Assembly (NCBI GenBank): GCA_018815555.1
Contig: JAHIWF010000270.1
Location: forward strand, 1-33,924
Source: Spirochaetota bacterium
GTDB taxonomy: Bacteria > Spirochaetota > Spirochaetia > Treponematales > UBA12059
DNA length: 33,924 bases
Direction of reading: 5' to 3'
Shown: positions 15,379-22,812 of the stretch, in pieces
How positions within the stretch are numbered: position 1 is the stretch's first letter
Layout of the letters: each line of letters opens with the position of its first letter
Program-made: the position numbers and the translations under genes
The notes under the pieces: model-generated
The model's database searches: none
What the model was told of the DNA's origin: nothing
The model's input: the letters and a program-made list of their open reading frames with translations, nothing else

Positions 15379-16710
15379 ATGGCATTATTGGAAAGCAGGC
15401 TCAAGTCTCCGGATTTCCTCTGGGGAGTTTCCAGCTCTGCTTATCAGATAGAAGGCTCGGTGCTGGCCGACGGACGCGGTGAATCGATCTGGGACAGTTT
15501 TTGCCGCCTGCCGGGCAAGGTAAAAAATGGTGATACCGGAGCTTATGGCAGCGACTCGTATGTACGCTGGCAGGAAGATGTGGACATGCTGCACGAGCTG
15601 GGAGCAGGTGCCTACCGTTTTTCTATAGCTTGGCCGCGCATCAAACCCGATGGATCCGGAGCGGTTAATCATCGCGGTTTCGGCTATTATCATCGCCTTA
15701 TCGAGGAGTTGTTGGCCAAAGATATCGAGCCGTGGGTTGCCTTGTATCACTGGGATCTGCCGCAGGCACTGCAGGATCGTGGCGGTTGGCTGAATCGCGA
15801 TACCGCCTTCTATTTTGCCGATTACGCCGAGCTATGCTTCCGTGAATTCGGCGGTCTGGTAAAAAACTGGGTTACCTTAAACGAGCCCTGGTGTTCGGCT
15901 TTTCTGGGCCATGGTGTCGGTGTACATGCTCCTGGCCTGGTCGATGTACAGGCCCCTTTTACTGCTGCACATCATCTGCTGCTGGCCCATGGGTTGGCGG
16001 TAAAAGAGTGCCGTGAGCTGCTGCCTGCGGCCCGTATCGGCATTGTCTTAAACCCTTGGACGCCCCGGTCTGCCACTGCCCGTGACGAGGACAAGCAGGC
16101 AGCCTTGCTGGCTTCAGTTGAACGAACCGGCCTCTGGTGTGATCCTTTGTTTAACGGGCAGTATCCGGAGGCCTATTGTGAAGCGGCCGGAGCCAAACTG
16201 CCGATACTGCCGGGTGATATGGCTTTAATCAAGGCTCCTTTGGATTTTCTTGGTATCAATTACTATAATGAGGATGCGGTATGTGCCGCTCCGGCACAAG
16301 CTGCCGGGTATAAAAATGTCCCTACCTGGCAGAAAAAGACCGAAATGCAATGGGATATTGTCCCTGACGGCCTGGTGCGGGTGCTTTCGTTCATGTCGGA
16401 ACACTGGAAGGTTCCGGAGTATTATATAACTGAAAATGGCGCGGCATTTTCTGATTCTGATACAGACGGCAAAGTTATCCATGATAATGACCGAATAGAA
16501 TATTTACAGGATCATGTGCTTGCTGTTCAGAAAGCCTGCGAGCTTGGCCTTCCGGTAAAAGGTTACTTTGTCTGGACTATGCTGGATAATTTTGAATGGT
16601 CTCATGGCTACGAAAAACGCTTTGGTATGGTTGCTATAAAACAGCCCGAAGGTGAGCGGATCAGGAAAAGCAGTTTCTATTTTTATCGTGACCTTATCGC
16701 TGGCTATTGA
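15379..16710 (+). CDS. Beta-glycosidase, glycoside hydrolase family 1
   Basis: 443 residues, the usual length. The start is the ATG at 15379, four bases after the permease stop; translation then enters FLWGVSSSAYQIEGS at once. The acid/base Glu169 is in LNEPW and the nucleophile Glu352 in YITENGAAF; LYHWDLPQAL and WTMLDNFEWSHGYEKRFG complete the family signature. There is no signal peptide and no 6-phospho-specific phosphate-binding tail that I can recognise, which fits an ABC rather than PTS route. Family members cleave beta-glucosides, beta-galactosides or beta-mannosides; the exact substrate is open. Confidence 0.93.
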   Translation: MALLESRLKSPDFLWGVSSSAYQIEGSVLADGRGESIWDSFCRLPGKVKNGDTGAYGSDSYVRWQEDVDMLHELGAGAYRFSIAWPRIKPDGSGAVNHRGFGYYHRLIEELLAKDIEPWVALYHWDLPQALQDRGGWLNRDTAFYFADYAELCFREFGGLVKNWVTLNEPWCSAFLGHGVGVHAPGLVDVQAPFTAAHHLLLAHGLAVKECRELLPAARIGIVLNPWTPRSATARDEDKQAALLASVERTGLWCDPLFNGQYPEAYCEAAGAKLPILPGDMALIKAPLDFLGINYYNEDAVCAAPAQAAGYKNVPTWQKKTEMQWDIVPDGLVRVLSFMSEHWKVPEYYITENGAAFSDSDTDGKVIHDNDRIEYLQDHVLAVQKACELGLPVKGYFVWTMLDNFEWSHGYEKRFGMVAIKQPEGERIRKSSFYFYRDLIAGY

Positions 16711-16797
16711 GTTAATAATACGGGGTGGCTGGAGCCCTGTGGTTTCAGTATAATCAGTGCCCTGCAGGATGCCGGTTTTCGGCTGGAGGTTTTTAAC

Positions 16798-18315
16798 ATG
16801 TACGGATTAATTCCGGCTCCCGTCTCTGTTGAAGTTTCAGAGGGGCATTGCCTTATTGGCTGCCTTCCTGGCTTTGGCTATGAAAAACAATTTGAGCCCG
16901 AGGTTTCGGTGGTGGCTTCCTGGTTGGCCCAGCAGCTGCCAAAGACGATACCAGAAGAATATCGTCAGGCTGATATAATTTCGATAAATGTGTATAACGA
17001 TCTTGTTAAAGGCGGGACTGAGGCCTACAAGCTGTTTATCCGTCCGACGGTTATCGAGATACACGTTGCTTCGGCTGCCGGTGTTGTGAGGGCTGGCGCT
17101 ACCCTGGCCCAGCTGGTCTCGGCGCATGGCTGCCGGCTGCCCTGCCTTTCGATCGAAGACCAGCCGCGTTATTCCTGGCGTGGTTTTATGCTTGACACCG
17201 TGCGCAACTTTTTCAGTGTCGACTTTATCCTGCGTCAGTTGGATCTGGCAGCCTTGCACAAGCTTAACATGTTTCATTGGCATCTAAGTGATGACCAGGC
17301 CTGGCGCCTGGATCTGGAAGAAATGCCAGAGCTGGCTGCGCATGGTGCTCAGCGTCTGGATCGACGTTTTAATGTAGTAAAATGGAAGGGTGGTTCCTAT
17401 AGCGCGGCTGATGTTCGCCGTGTTGTAGAGTTTGCTGCTTCTCGCCATATTTCTGTCATTCCCGAGATAGATGTGCCCGGCCATTCCAGTGCACTGCTGG
17501 CTTCCCATCCGGAGCTCTGGTGTCGCTCCGCACATGATGACCGGCATTTCCTGCCCGAAGACCGTTACGGAATTTTTGATGCGGTGCTCTGTGCCGGCCG
17601 AGACGAAAGCCTGAACCTGGTCGGCCGGGTATTTTCTGGATTGTCCGGACTATTCCCGGGCAAGTACCTGCATGCCGGGGGCGATGAAGTACCTAAGGAA
17701 CAGTGGCTGGTCTGCGAACACTGCCGGGCAAGGATGCGCGACGAAGGTTTACAGGACAAGCATGGCAATTTTGATCCGGAGCGCCTGCAGGCCTGGTTCA
17801 TGGAACAGGTGCAGGTGGGCATCAACGGATTGGGTCGCACCATGGTGGGCTGGGACGAGCTGGTGGACGGCGGCTGCAGTCGTGATGTTTTGATCATGGC
17901 CTGGCGCAGTACCGGCCACGGCGCAAAAGCTGCCGAGCTCGGTTATAAAGTTGTAATGTGTCCGCAGAACAAAGCTTGCTACCTGGATCATAAACACCTG
18001 GATCTGGAAGAAGAACCCGGGCAGCTGGGTATCTGTACGGTGCGTGATGCTTATGCTTTCGATCCACATCCCGAAGGGCTCTCCGCCGCCGCCGCCGCCA
18101 ACATCCTCGGCGGTCAGGCCAATCTCTGGACCGAGCTGGTGTATTTCGGCAAGCAGGCCGAATATATGCTGTACCCCCGCCTCAGTGCCATCGCCGAGGC
18201 CCTGTGGTCGCCTAAGGCCGTCAGAGATTTTGCTTCCTTTGCCAGTCGTCTGGAACTGCACGGCCGCTTTTTGGACCGCCTGCAGGTAAACCGATATCGC
18301 GGACCCTTGGAGTAA
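16798..18315 (+). CDS. Beta-N-acetylhexosaminidase, glycoside hydrolase family 20
   Basis: 505 residues. A small N-terminal GH20b domain (about 1-115) precedes the TIM barrel, which begins at PRYSWRGFMLDTVRNFF. FHWHLSDDQAW, PEIDVPGHSSALL and the catalytic pair Asp296-Glu297 in HAGGDEVPKEQW are present; GGQANLWTELV near the end shapes the sugar pocket. It removes terminal beta-GlcNAc or GalNAc by substrate-assisted catalysis. No signal peptide, so it works on imported chitobiose-like or N-glycan-derived oligosaccharides. TGGAGG stands about ten bases before the ATG. The next gene, nagA, starts one base after its stop. Confidence 0.95.
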   Translation: MYGLIPAPVSVEVSEGHCLIGCLPGFGYEKQFEPEVSVVASWLAQQLPKTIPEEYRQADIISINVYNDLVKGGTEAYKLFIRPTVIEIHVASAAGVVRAGATLAQLVSAHGCRLPCLSIEDQPRYSWRGFMLDTVRNFFSVDFILRQLDLAALHKLNMFHWHLSDDQAWRLDLEEMPELAAHGAQRLDRRFNVVKWKGGSYSAADVRRVVEFAASRHISVIPEIDVPGHSSALLASHPELWCRSAHDDRHFLPEDRYGIFDAVLCAGRDESLNLVGRVFSGLSGLFPGKYLHAGGDEVPKEQWLVCEHCRARMRDEGLQDKHGNFDPERLQAWFMEQVQVGINGLGRTMVGWDELVDGGCSRDVLIMAWRSTGHGAKAAELGYKVVMCPQNKACYLDHKHLDLEEEPGQLGICTVRDAYAFDPHPEGLSAAAAANILGGQANLWTELVYFGKQAEYMLYPRLSAIAEALWSPKAVRDFASFASRLELHGRFLDRLQVNRYRGPLE

Positions 18316-18316
18316 A

Positions 18317-19504
18317 ATGATGAGCGCAGTTCCCGGAATCTGTTTGCACAATGCTACTCTTCTGGCTGGCTATGCCCAGATGGATCGTTGTGCCGTATAC
18401 ATAGAAGACGGCCGGATTGCCGATGTATTTTCCGAACGCCGGTATCAGAAGAAGACCTTTCACCCTTCGGTAAAGCAGATCGATGTGCATGGATCCTTCG
18501 TGGCACCGGGTTTTATCGACACCCATATACACGGCTTTGCCGGCTACGGCACCGAGGACAAATCGGTAGAGGCAATCCTGGCCATGTCGGTGGAACTGGG
18601 ACGTTTTGGCGTAACCAGTTTTTGCCCCACCATCTATCCTATGACCGTTGCCGATATGGAGGCATCCATTACGGCCTGTGTAGATGCCATGGGGCACGAG
18701 CGCGGCGCGCGTATAGCCGGCGTGCATCTGGAGGGACCTTTCATTTCGCCGCAGCGCCTGGGAGTGCAGAATCCGGCACATATCAAAGCGGTGGATATGG
18801 AGTTGATGGAACGTCTGCATGCGGTTGCCCGCGGCAATATTTGCAATATGACGGTAGCTCCAGAGCTAAAGGGCATGCGCGAGCTGGCCCTGTTCTGCAT
18901 CTCGCACAATATTGTGCTGCAGGCCGGCCACACCAATGCCACCTACGAAAACATGCTGGAAGGCATGCAGGCCGGCATTCTGCATTCAACCCACTTTTTT
19001 AACGCCATGAGCCGGCTGCATCACCGCGACCCTGGAGCGGTGGGGGCTATCCTGATTCATCCGGAATTGTCCTGCGAGATTATCGCCGATGGTAAACATG
19101 TGCACCCGGATTTGATCCGCCTGCTGATGCGCGACAAACCCCAGGACAAGGTGGTCCTGGTTACCGATGCCCTTAAGCCGACCGAGCAGCATGCCTGCAT
19201 TCTGTACGCAAATAACGAGGAAGTTGAATTTGTGGACGGCCTGTTCCAGCGTAAGAGCGACGGTGTTATTGCCGGTTCGGCGCTGACTATGATACGCGGC
19301 GTGCAAAATCTGGTAGAATGGGGTGTGCCGCTGCAGCAGGCGGTAAAGTTTGCCTCGGCCAATCCGGCCAAGATCATGCAGCTGGGCAAACGCGGACAGC
19401 TGGTGCCCGGCCATGAAGCCGATATCGTTGTCTTTAACCAGAGCTTCGATATTCAGGCGGTATTGCGCGCCGGTTGTTTCATCCGCAACGAATTAGCTGA
19501 GTAA
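18317..19504 (+). CDS. nagA: N-acetylglucosamine-6-phosphate deacetylase
   Basis: 395 residues; two consecutive ATGs (18317 and 18320) could start it. It removes acetate from GlcNAc-6-P to give glucosamine-6-phosphate. Amidohydrolase motifs: APGFIDTHIHG with the HxH metal pair, HLEGPFIS with the metal Glu, QAGHTNATYE and THFFNAMSRLHHR with metal His residues, and the catalytic Asp in LVTDALKP. HxH suggests a two-metal enzyme like the Bacillus type. It is tightly linked to the hexosaminidase before it and nagB after it. The substrate should come from the ROK kinase at 6612. Confidence 0.96.
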   Translation: MMSAVPGICLHNATLLAGYAQMDRCAVYIEDGRIADVFSERRYQKKTFHPSVKQIDVHGSFVAPGFIDTHIHGFAGYGTEDKSVEAILAMSVELGRFGVTSFCPTIYPMTVADMEASITACVDAMGHERGARIAGVHLEGPFISPQRLGVQNPAHIKAVDMELMERLHAVARGNICNMTVAPELKGMRELALFCISHNIVLQAGHTNATYENMLEGMQAGILHSTHFFNAMSRLHHRDPGAVGAILIHPELSCEIIADGKHVHPDLIRLLMRDKPQDKVVLVTDALKPTEQHACILYANNEEVEFVDGLFQRKSDGVIAGSALTMIRGVQNLVEWGVPLQQAVKFASANPAKIMQLGKRGQLVPGHEADIVVFNQSFDIQAVLRAGCFIRNELAE

Positions 19505-19534
19505 AATATTGCATGATTCCATTTGGAGGATATT

Positions 19535-20425
19535 GTGAGACTTGTTGTACGAAGCGACTATGAAGCTGTTTCCGATTGGGCCGCCCGCTATCTGGCCGCC
19601 CGCATTAAAGCCAAACGGGAGGGGGAGCGCGCAGCAACAGCGGCCGGAAACCCTGCGGCCAGTTCTCCGGCGGCTGGAAACCAGGCAACCGGTACCCCGG
19701 CGGCCGGCGCGGCATCCTTTGTTTTGGGCCTTCCCACCGGATCTACTCCCATAGGCATGTACCGTCGACTGGTAGAGCTGCACAAGGCCGGTGAGCTTTC
19801 CTTCGCCGATGTGCGCAGCTTTAATATGGACGAGTATATCGGCCTACCTGAGGACCATCCGCAGAGCTACCACAGTTTTATGCGCCAGCATCTGTTCGAC
19901 CATGTGGACATTCCTGCTGGCAACTGGCAGCTGCCGGACGGAAACGCCGCCGATCTGCAAGCCGAATGCGAGCGCTATGAGGCTGCAATCGTGGCGGCCG
20001 GCGGCATAGACCTCTTTGTCGGCGGTGTAGGCGTGGATGGCCATATTGCCTTTAACGAGCCGGGTTCTTCCCTGGCCTCACGTACCAGGATCAAAACTCT
20101 TACGCGCGATACCCGCGAGACCAACGCCCGTTTCTTCGGCGGCAAGACCGAGGCTGTACCGGCTACCGCCTTGACCGTCGGCGTCGGCACCATCATGGCC
20201 GCGCGCGAAGTGCTTATTCTGGTAAGCGGCGCGTCCAAGGCGCGGGCACTGCGCCATGCCATCGAAGAAGGCGTAAACCATCTGTGGACCTTCTCCTGTC
20301 TGCAGCTGCATCCCAAAGGCATCGTCGTGTGCGACGAAGATGCCACGGCCGAGTTGCGGGTCGGCACGGTTCGCTATTTTAAGGAGATTGAAGCCAGTAA
20401 TCCAACGATCCACCTTCCCCTATAA
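19535..20425 (+). CDS. nagB: Glucosamine-6-phosphate deaminase with repeat insertion
   Basis: 296 residues from the GTG at 19535, which has TGGAGGA four bases before it. It isomerises and deaminates glucosamine-6-phosphate to fructose-6-phosphate and ammonia. Hallmarks: [41 protein letters not shown] (catalytic Asp-His-Glu), SRTRIKTLT and the allosteric-site-like C-terminal region. Compared with E. coli NagB as I recall it, an Ala/Pro/Gly-rich insert of about 27 residues sits between the first helix and the first core strand (residues 30-61). It is coded by a decayed 30-bp tandem repeat and should form a surface loop. It ends the operon before a strong terminator. Confidence 0.96.
   Translation: MRLVVRSDYEAVSDWAARYLAARIKAKREGERAATAAGNPAASSPAAGNQATGTPAAGAASFVLGLPTGSTPIGMYRRLVELHKAGELSFADVRSFNMDEYIGLPEDHPQSYHSFMRQHLFDHVDIPAGNWQLPDGNAADLQAECERYEAAIVAAGGIDLFVGGVGVDGHIAFNEPGSSLASRTRIKTLTRDTRETNARFFGGKTEAVPATALTVGVGTIMAAREVLILVSGASKARALRHAIEEGVNHLWTFSCLQLHPKGIVVCDEDATAELRVGTVRYFKEIEASNPTIHLPL
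19640..19717 (+). repeat. Decayed 30-bp tandem repeat within nagB
   Basis: Units begin at 19640, 19670 and 19700. The first two match at about 22 of 30 positions and open with GCGGCYGGAAACC; the third is partial. They encode [20 protein letters not shown] and AAGAAS. The period is a multiple of three, so the frame is kept. Confidence 0.8.
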
Positions 20426-20444
20426 ACCTCCTGACATCGTTTTT

Positions 20445-20484
20445 GGCCCCGGAAGTCTTGGATCGGACTTCCGGGGCCTTTTTT
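20445..20484 (+). terminator. Strong intrinsic terminator after nagB
   Basis: GGCCCCGGAAGTC (20445-20457) and GACTTCCGGGGCC (20466-20478) form a perfect 13-bp stem with an 8-base loop followed directly by six Ts. It ends the sugar operon. Confidence 0.95.
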
Positions 20485-20498
20485 ATAGCTGTTTCAGT

Positions 20499-20527
20499 TT
20501 GACCCGGCCGGTGCCAGCTGCTATCCT
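20499..20527 (+). promoter_or_regulatory. Sigma-70 type promoter of the M19 dipeptidase gene
   Basis: TTGACC (20499-20504, 5 of 6), 17-bp spacer, TATCCT (20522-20527, 4 of 6), directly after the nagB terminator and 22 bases before the start codon. Confidence 0.5.
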
Positions 20528-20549
20528 GAATGTAAGCAAGGAGTTAATA

Positions 20550-21542
20550 ATGACAGACAGTCTGTTGCCCGAAGATCTGCTTATCATCGACGGTCATTGC
20601 GACACTGTGCTGGAAATGGCCGGCATCAACGAACCATCCGGCTGCAACAGTCCGCGTCCCCTGCTGCAGCGCAGTACGCGCGGCCACATCGACCTGCCGC
20701 GGCTGCTTGAAGCCGGTGTAAGTTGCCAGTTTTTTGCGCTTTTTACCAGTGACGAATATCTGCCGGTCGCCAACGAGCATTGTCAGGGGCTGCTGGAGCT
20801 GGTTCTGCGCACAATCACTCAGTCCGGCCGGCTGCAGCTTGCCTGCAGCAGCGCCGACATTTTGGAAGCCCGGGCCAGCGGCAGGATAGCCGTCATGCTG
20901 GCCATCGAGGGCGGTGAGGCCATTGGCAGCAGTCTGGATCAATTGCAGGCATTTTACGAACAGGGCGTGCGGCTGCTAACACTTACCTGGAACCACCGTA
21001 ACGCCATCGGTCGCGGCGTCGGCGCTGAGGGGATCGATGGACTGAGTCCCTTTGGCGAGGCTGTACTGCGCGAGATGGAAAATCTGGGTATGCTGGTGGA
21101 TGTGTCCCATCTGGCCGACACGACCCTGACTGATGTGCTTAGGCTTGCCCGGCGACCGCTGGTGGCTTCACATTCCAACTGCCGGGCGTTATGTCCGCAC
21201 CGACGTAACCTGACTGATGACCAGATCAGGGCCATTGCAGCTACCGGCGGTCTGGTGGGGCTGACCTTCGCCGGCAGTTTCGTCGATTCCGACCCAGCTA
21301 AAGTAAACCTGGAGCGCTTTCTGCAGCATCTGGACCACATGGTGGAAGTTGCCGGTGTGGACCACGTAGGCATTGGCAGCGATTTTGACGGCTTTTCCGA
21401 TGAATTCGGCCTGGTAATGTCTGATTGCACCGGGCTTCCCGGCTTGGCTGTCAGCCTGTTAAAACGCGGCTACGCGTTGTCTGCCGTCCAGTCCATTATG
21501 GGCGGCAACTGGCTGCGCGTTATCAGCCAAGTACTCGCCTAA
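20550..21542 (+). CDS. M19-family (membrane dipeptidase-type) dipeptidase
   Basis: 330 residues from the ATG at 20550, with AAGGAG six bases before it. Zinc-site motifs of renal dipeptidases are in order: DGHCDTVLEM (HxD), MLAIEGGEAIG (bridging Glu), MLVDVSHLADT, PLVASHSNCRAL (His), then HVGIGSDFDG (Asp). Despite the family name there is no signal peptide or anchor, so it is cytoplasmic. M19 enzymes split dipeptides, often accepting a D-residue at the C-terminal side. It is the first gene of the peptide-nitrogen island and lies directly before the sigma-54 promoter of iadA; its own promoter looks sigma-70 type. Confidence 0.92.
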   Translation: MTDSLLPEDLLIIDGHCDTVLEMAGINEPSGCNSPRPLLQRSTRGHIDLPRLLEAGVSCQFFALFTSDEYLPVANEHCQGLLELVLRTITQSGRLQLACSSADILEARASGRIAVMLAIEGGEAIGSSLDQLQAFYEQGVRLLTLTWNHRNAIGRGVGAEGIDGLSPFGEAVLREMENLGMLVDVSHLADTTLTDVLRLARRPLVASHSNCRALCPHRRNLTDDQIRAIAATGGLVGLTFAGSFVDSDPAKVNLERFLQHLDHMVEVAGVDHVGIGSDFDGFSDEFGLVMSDCTGLPGLAVSLLKRGYALSAVQSIMGGNWLRVISQVLA

Positions 21543-21579
21543 CGGATTTTTTACCCTTTCAAGTGATTTTCTTGATGCC

Positions 21580-21595
21580 TGGCACGCTGCTTGCA
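21580..21595 (+). promoter_or_regulatory. rpoN-dependent promoter: Sigma-54 -24/-12 promoter of iadA
   Basis: TGGCACG-CTGC-TTGCA matches the sigma-54 consensus TGGYACR-N4-TTGCW at every defined position, in the 85-base gap before iadA, about 32 bases upstream of its ATG. A TCAAG-N7-CTTGA inverted repeat (21559-21575) ends four bases before it. An activator for sigma-54 is encoded one gene downstream. Confidence 0.88.
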
Positions 21596-21627
21596 TTAAA
21601 GGAAAGCATACAAAGAGAGGGTAATTC

Positions 21628-22797
21628 ATGCTGCTTATCAAAAACGTCCTAGTGTATGATCCGGCTCCTGCGGGTCTCTGCGATATACTTATTGCCGGCG
21701 GCCGTATCGAGGCTGTTGCCGCCGGTCTGGCGGCCTCGCTGCCGCCCGGACTTTGCAAGATAATCGAAGGGGAAGGTCTGACGGCCGTTCCCGGCTTTAT
21801 AGACGCACATGTGCACATAACCGGCGGCGGCGGCGAGGGTGGTTTCCGTACCCGTACTCCGGAGCTTACCCTGGGTGGTGCCATCCGGCATGGTGTTACC
21901 ACGGTAATCGGGGTTTTGGGCACCGACGGCGTAACGCGTAGCCTGCCTGCCTTGGTGGCCAAAGTGTATGCGCTACGCGAAGAAGGCTTGTCTGCCTGGT
22001 GCTATACCGGCTCGTATCACGTGCCGGTGCCTACGCTAACCGGCGACATCATGAAAGACATCATGCTGATAGACCCGGTAATCGGCGTGGGTGAAGTTGC
22101 CTTGTCTGACCATCGCTCCAGCCAGCCGACGCAGGCGGAGCTGGCTCGTCTGAGCAGTGACGCCCGGGTGGCCGGCATGCTTTCCGGCAAGGCTGGCGTG
22201 GTCAATCTGCATCTTGGCGATGCTCCGGCCGGAATGCGCATGCTGCGCGAGCTATGTGCCAGTAGTGAACTGCCCTTTGATCAGTTTATTCCTACTCATT
22301 GTAACCGCAATCTGCAGCTTTTTGCCGAGGCTCTGGATTGGCTGCGGATCGGCGGCAATGTTGACTTTACCGCCAGTTCAAACGAAAGTATTCTGGAGGA
22401 TGGCGAATTAAGTGCGGCTGCCGCCCTGTTTCAGGTGCATGCGGCTGGTTTAAGTCTGGAGCGGGTCAGCATTACCAGTGACGGCCAGGGCAGCCTGCCA
22501 GTTTTTGACAGTCAGGGGCGTCTAAGCGGTCTGGATGTGGGAAACTGCGGCAGTCTGTTTGCGGCGCTGCGCGAGGCTGTGCAGCAGTTTGGCCTGCCGC
22601 TGGAGTCGGTTTTGCCAGTGCTAAGCGCCAATCCGGCGCGCATGCTGAAACTTGCCGGCAAGGGGCGCTTACAGGCCGGAATGGATGCCGACCTGCTCTT
22701 GCTGGACCAGGATCTGCAGTTGCGCAGTGTAATGGCCGGCGGCCGGCTTATGCTGCATAATGGAGCACAGCTGGTGCGCGGAACCTTTGAGTCGTAA
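21628..22797 (+). CDS. iadA: Isoaspartyl (beta-aspartyl) dipeptidase
   Basis: 389 residues, almost exactly the E. coli IadA length, and alignable by eye from end to end. It hydrolyses beta-aspartyl dipeptides such as beta-Asp-Leu or, in cyanophycin users, beta-Asp-Arg. Motifs: GFIDAHVHITGGGGEGG with metal His61 and His63, the gating Tyr in SYHVPVPTLTG, LSDHRSS with the substrate Arg, PTHCNRN, and the catalytic Asp285 in TSDGQGS. Where E. coli IadA has its carboxylated bridging Lys (IGVKCAISDHRS) this protein reads IGVGEVALSDHRS, so Glu156 probably bridges the metals. Its promoter is sigma-54 type. The activator gene follows after 15 bases. Confidence 0.94.
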   Translation: MLLIKNVLVYDPAPAGLCDILIAGGRIEAVAAGLAASLPPGLCKIIEGEGLTAVPGFIDAHVHITGGGGEGGFRTRTPELTLGGAIRHGVTTVIGVLGTDGVTRSLPALVAKVYALREEGLSAWCYTGSYHVPVPTLTGDIMKDIMLIDPVIGVGEVALSDHRSSQPTQAELARLSSDARVAGMLSGKAGVVNLHLGDAPAGMRMLRELCASSELPFDQFIPTHCNRNLQLFAEALDWLRIGGNVDFTASSNESILEDGELSAAAALFQVHAAGLSLERVSITSDGQGSLPVFDSQGRLSGLDVGNCGSLFAALREAVQQFGLPLESVLPVLSANPARMLKLAGKGRLQAGMDADLLLLDQDLQLRSVMAGGRLMLHNGAQLVRGTFES

Positions 22798-22812
22798 TGG
22801 AAATGGGGGATC

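Noticed and set aside
16749-16754. Perfect TATAAT in the GH1-GH20 gap
   Set aside because: The hexamer 17 bases upstream (TGGCTG) is a poor -35; a weak internal promoter is possible but not supported.
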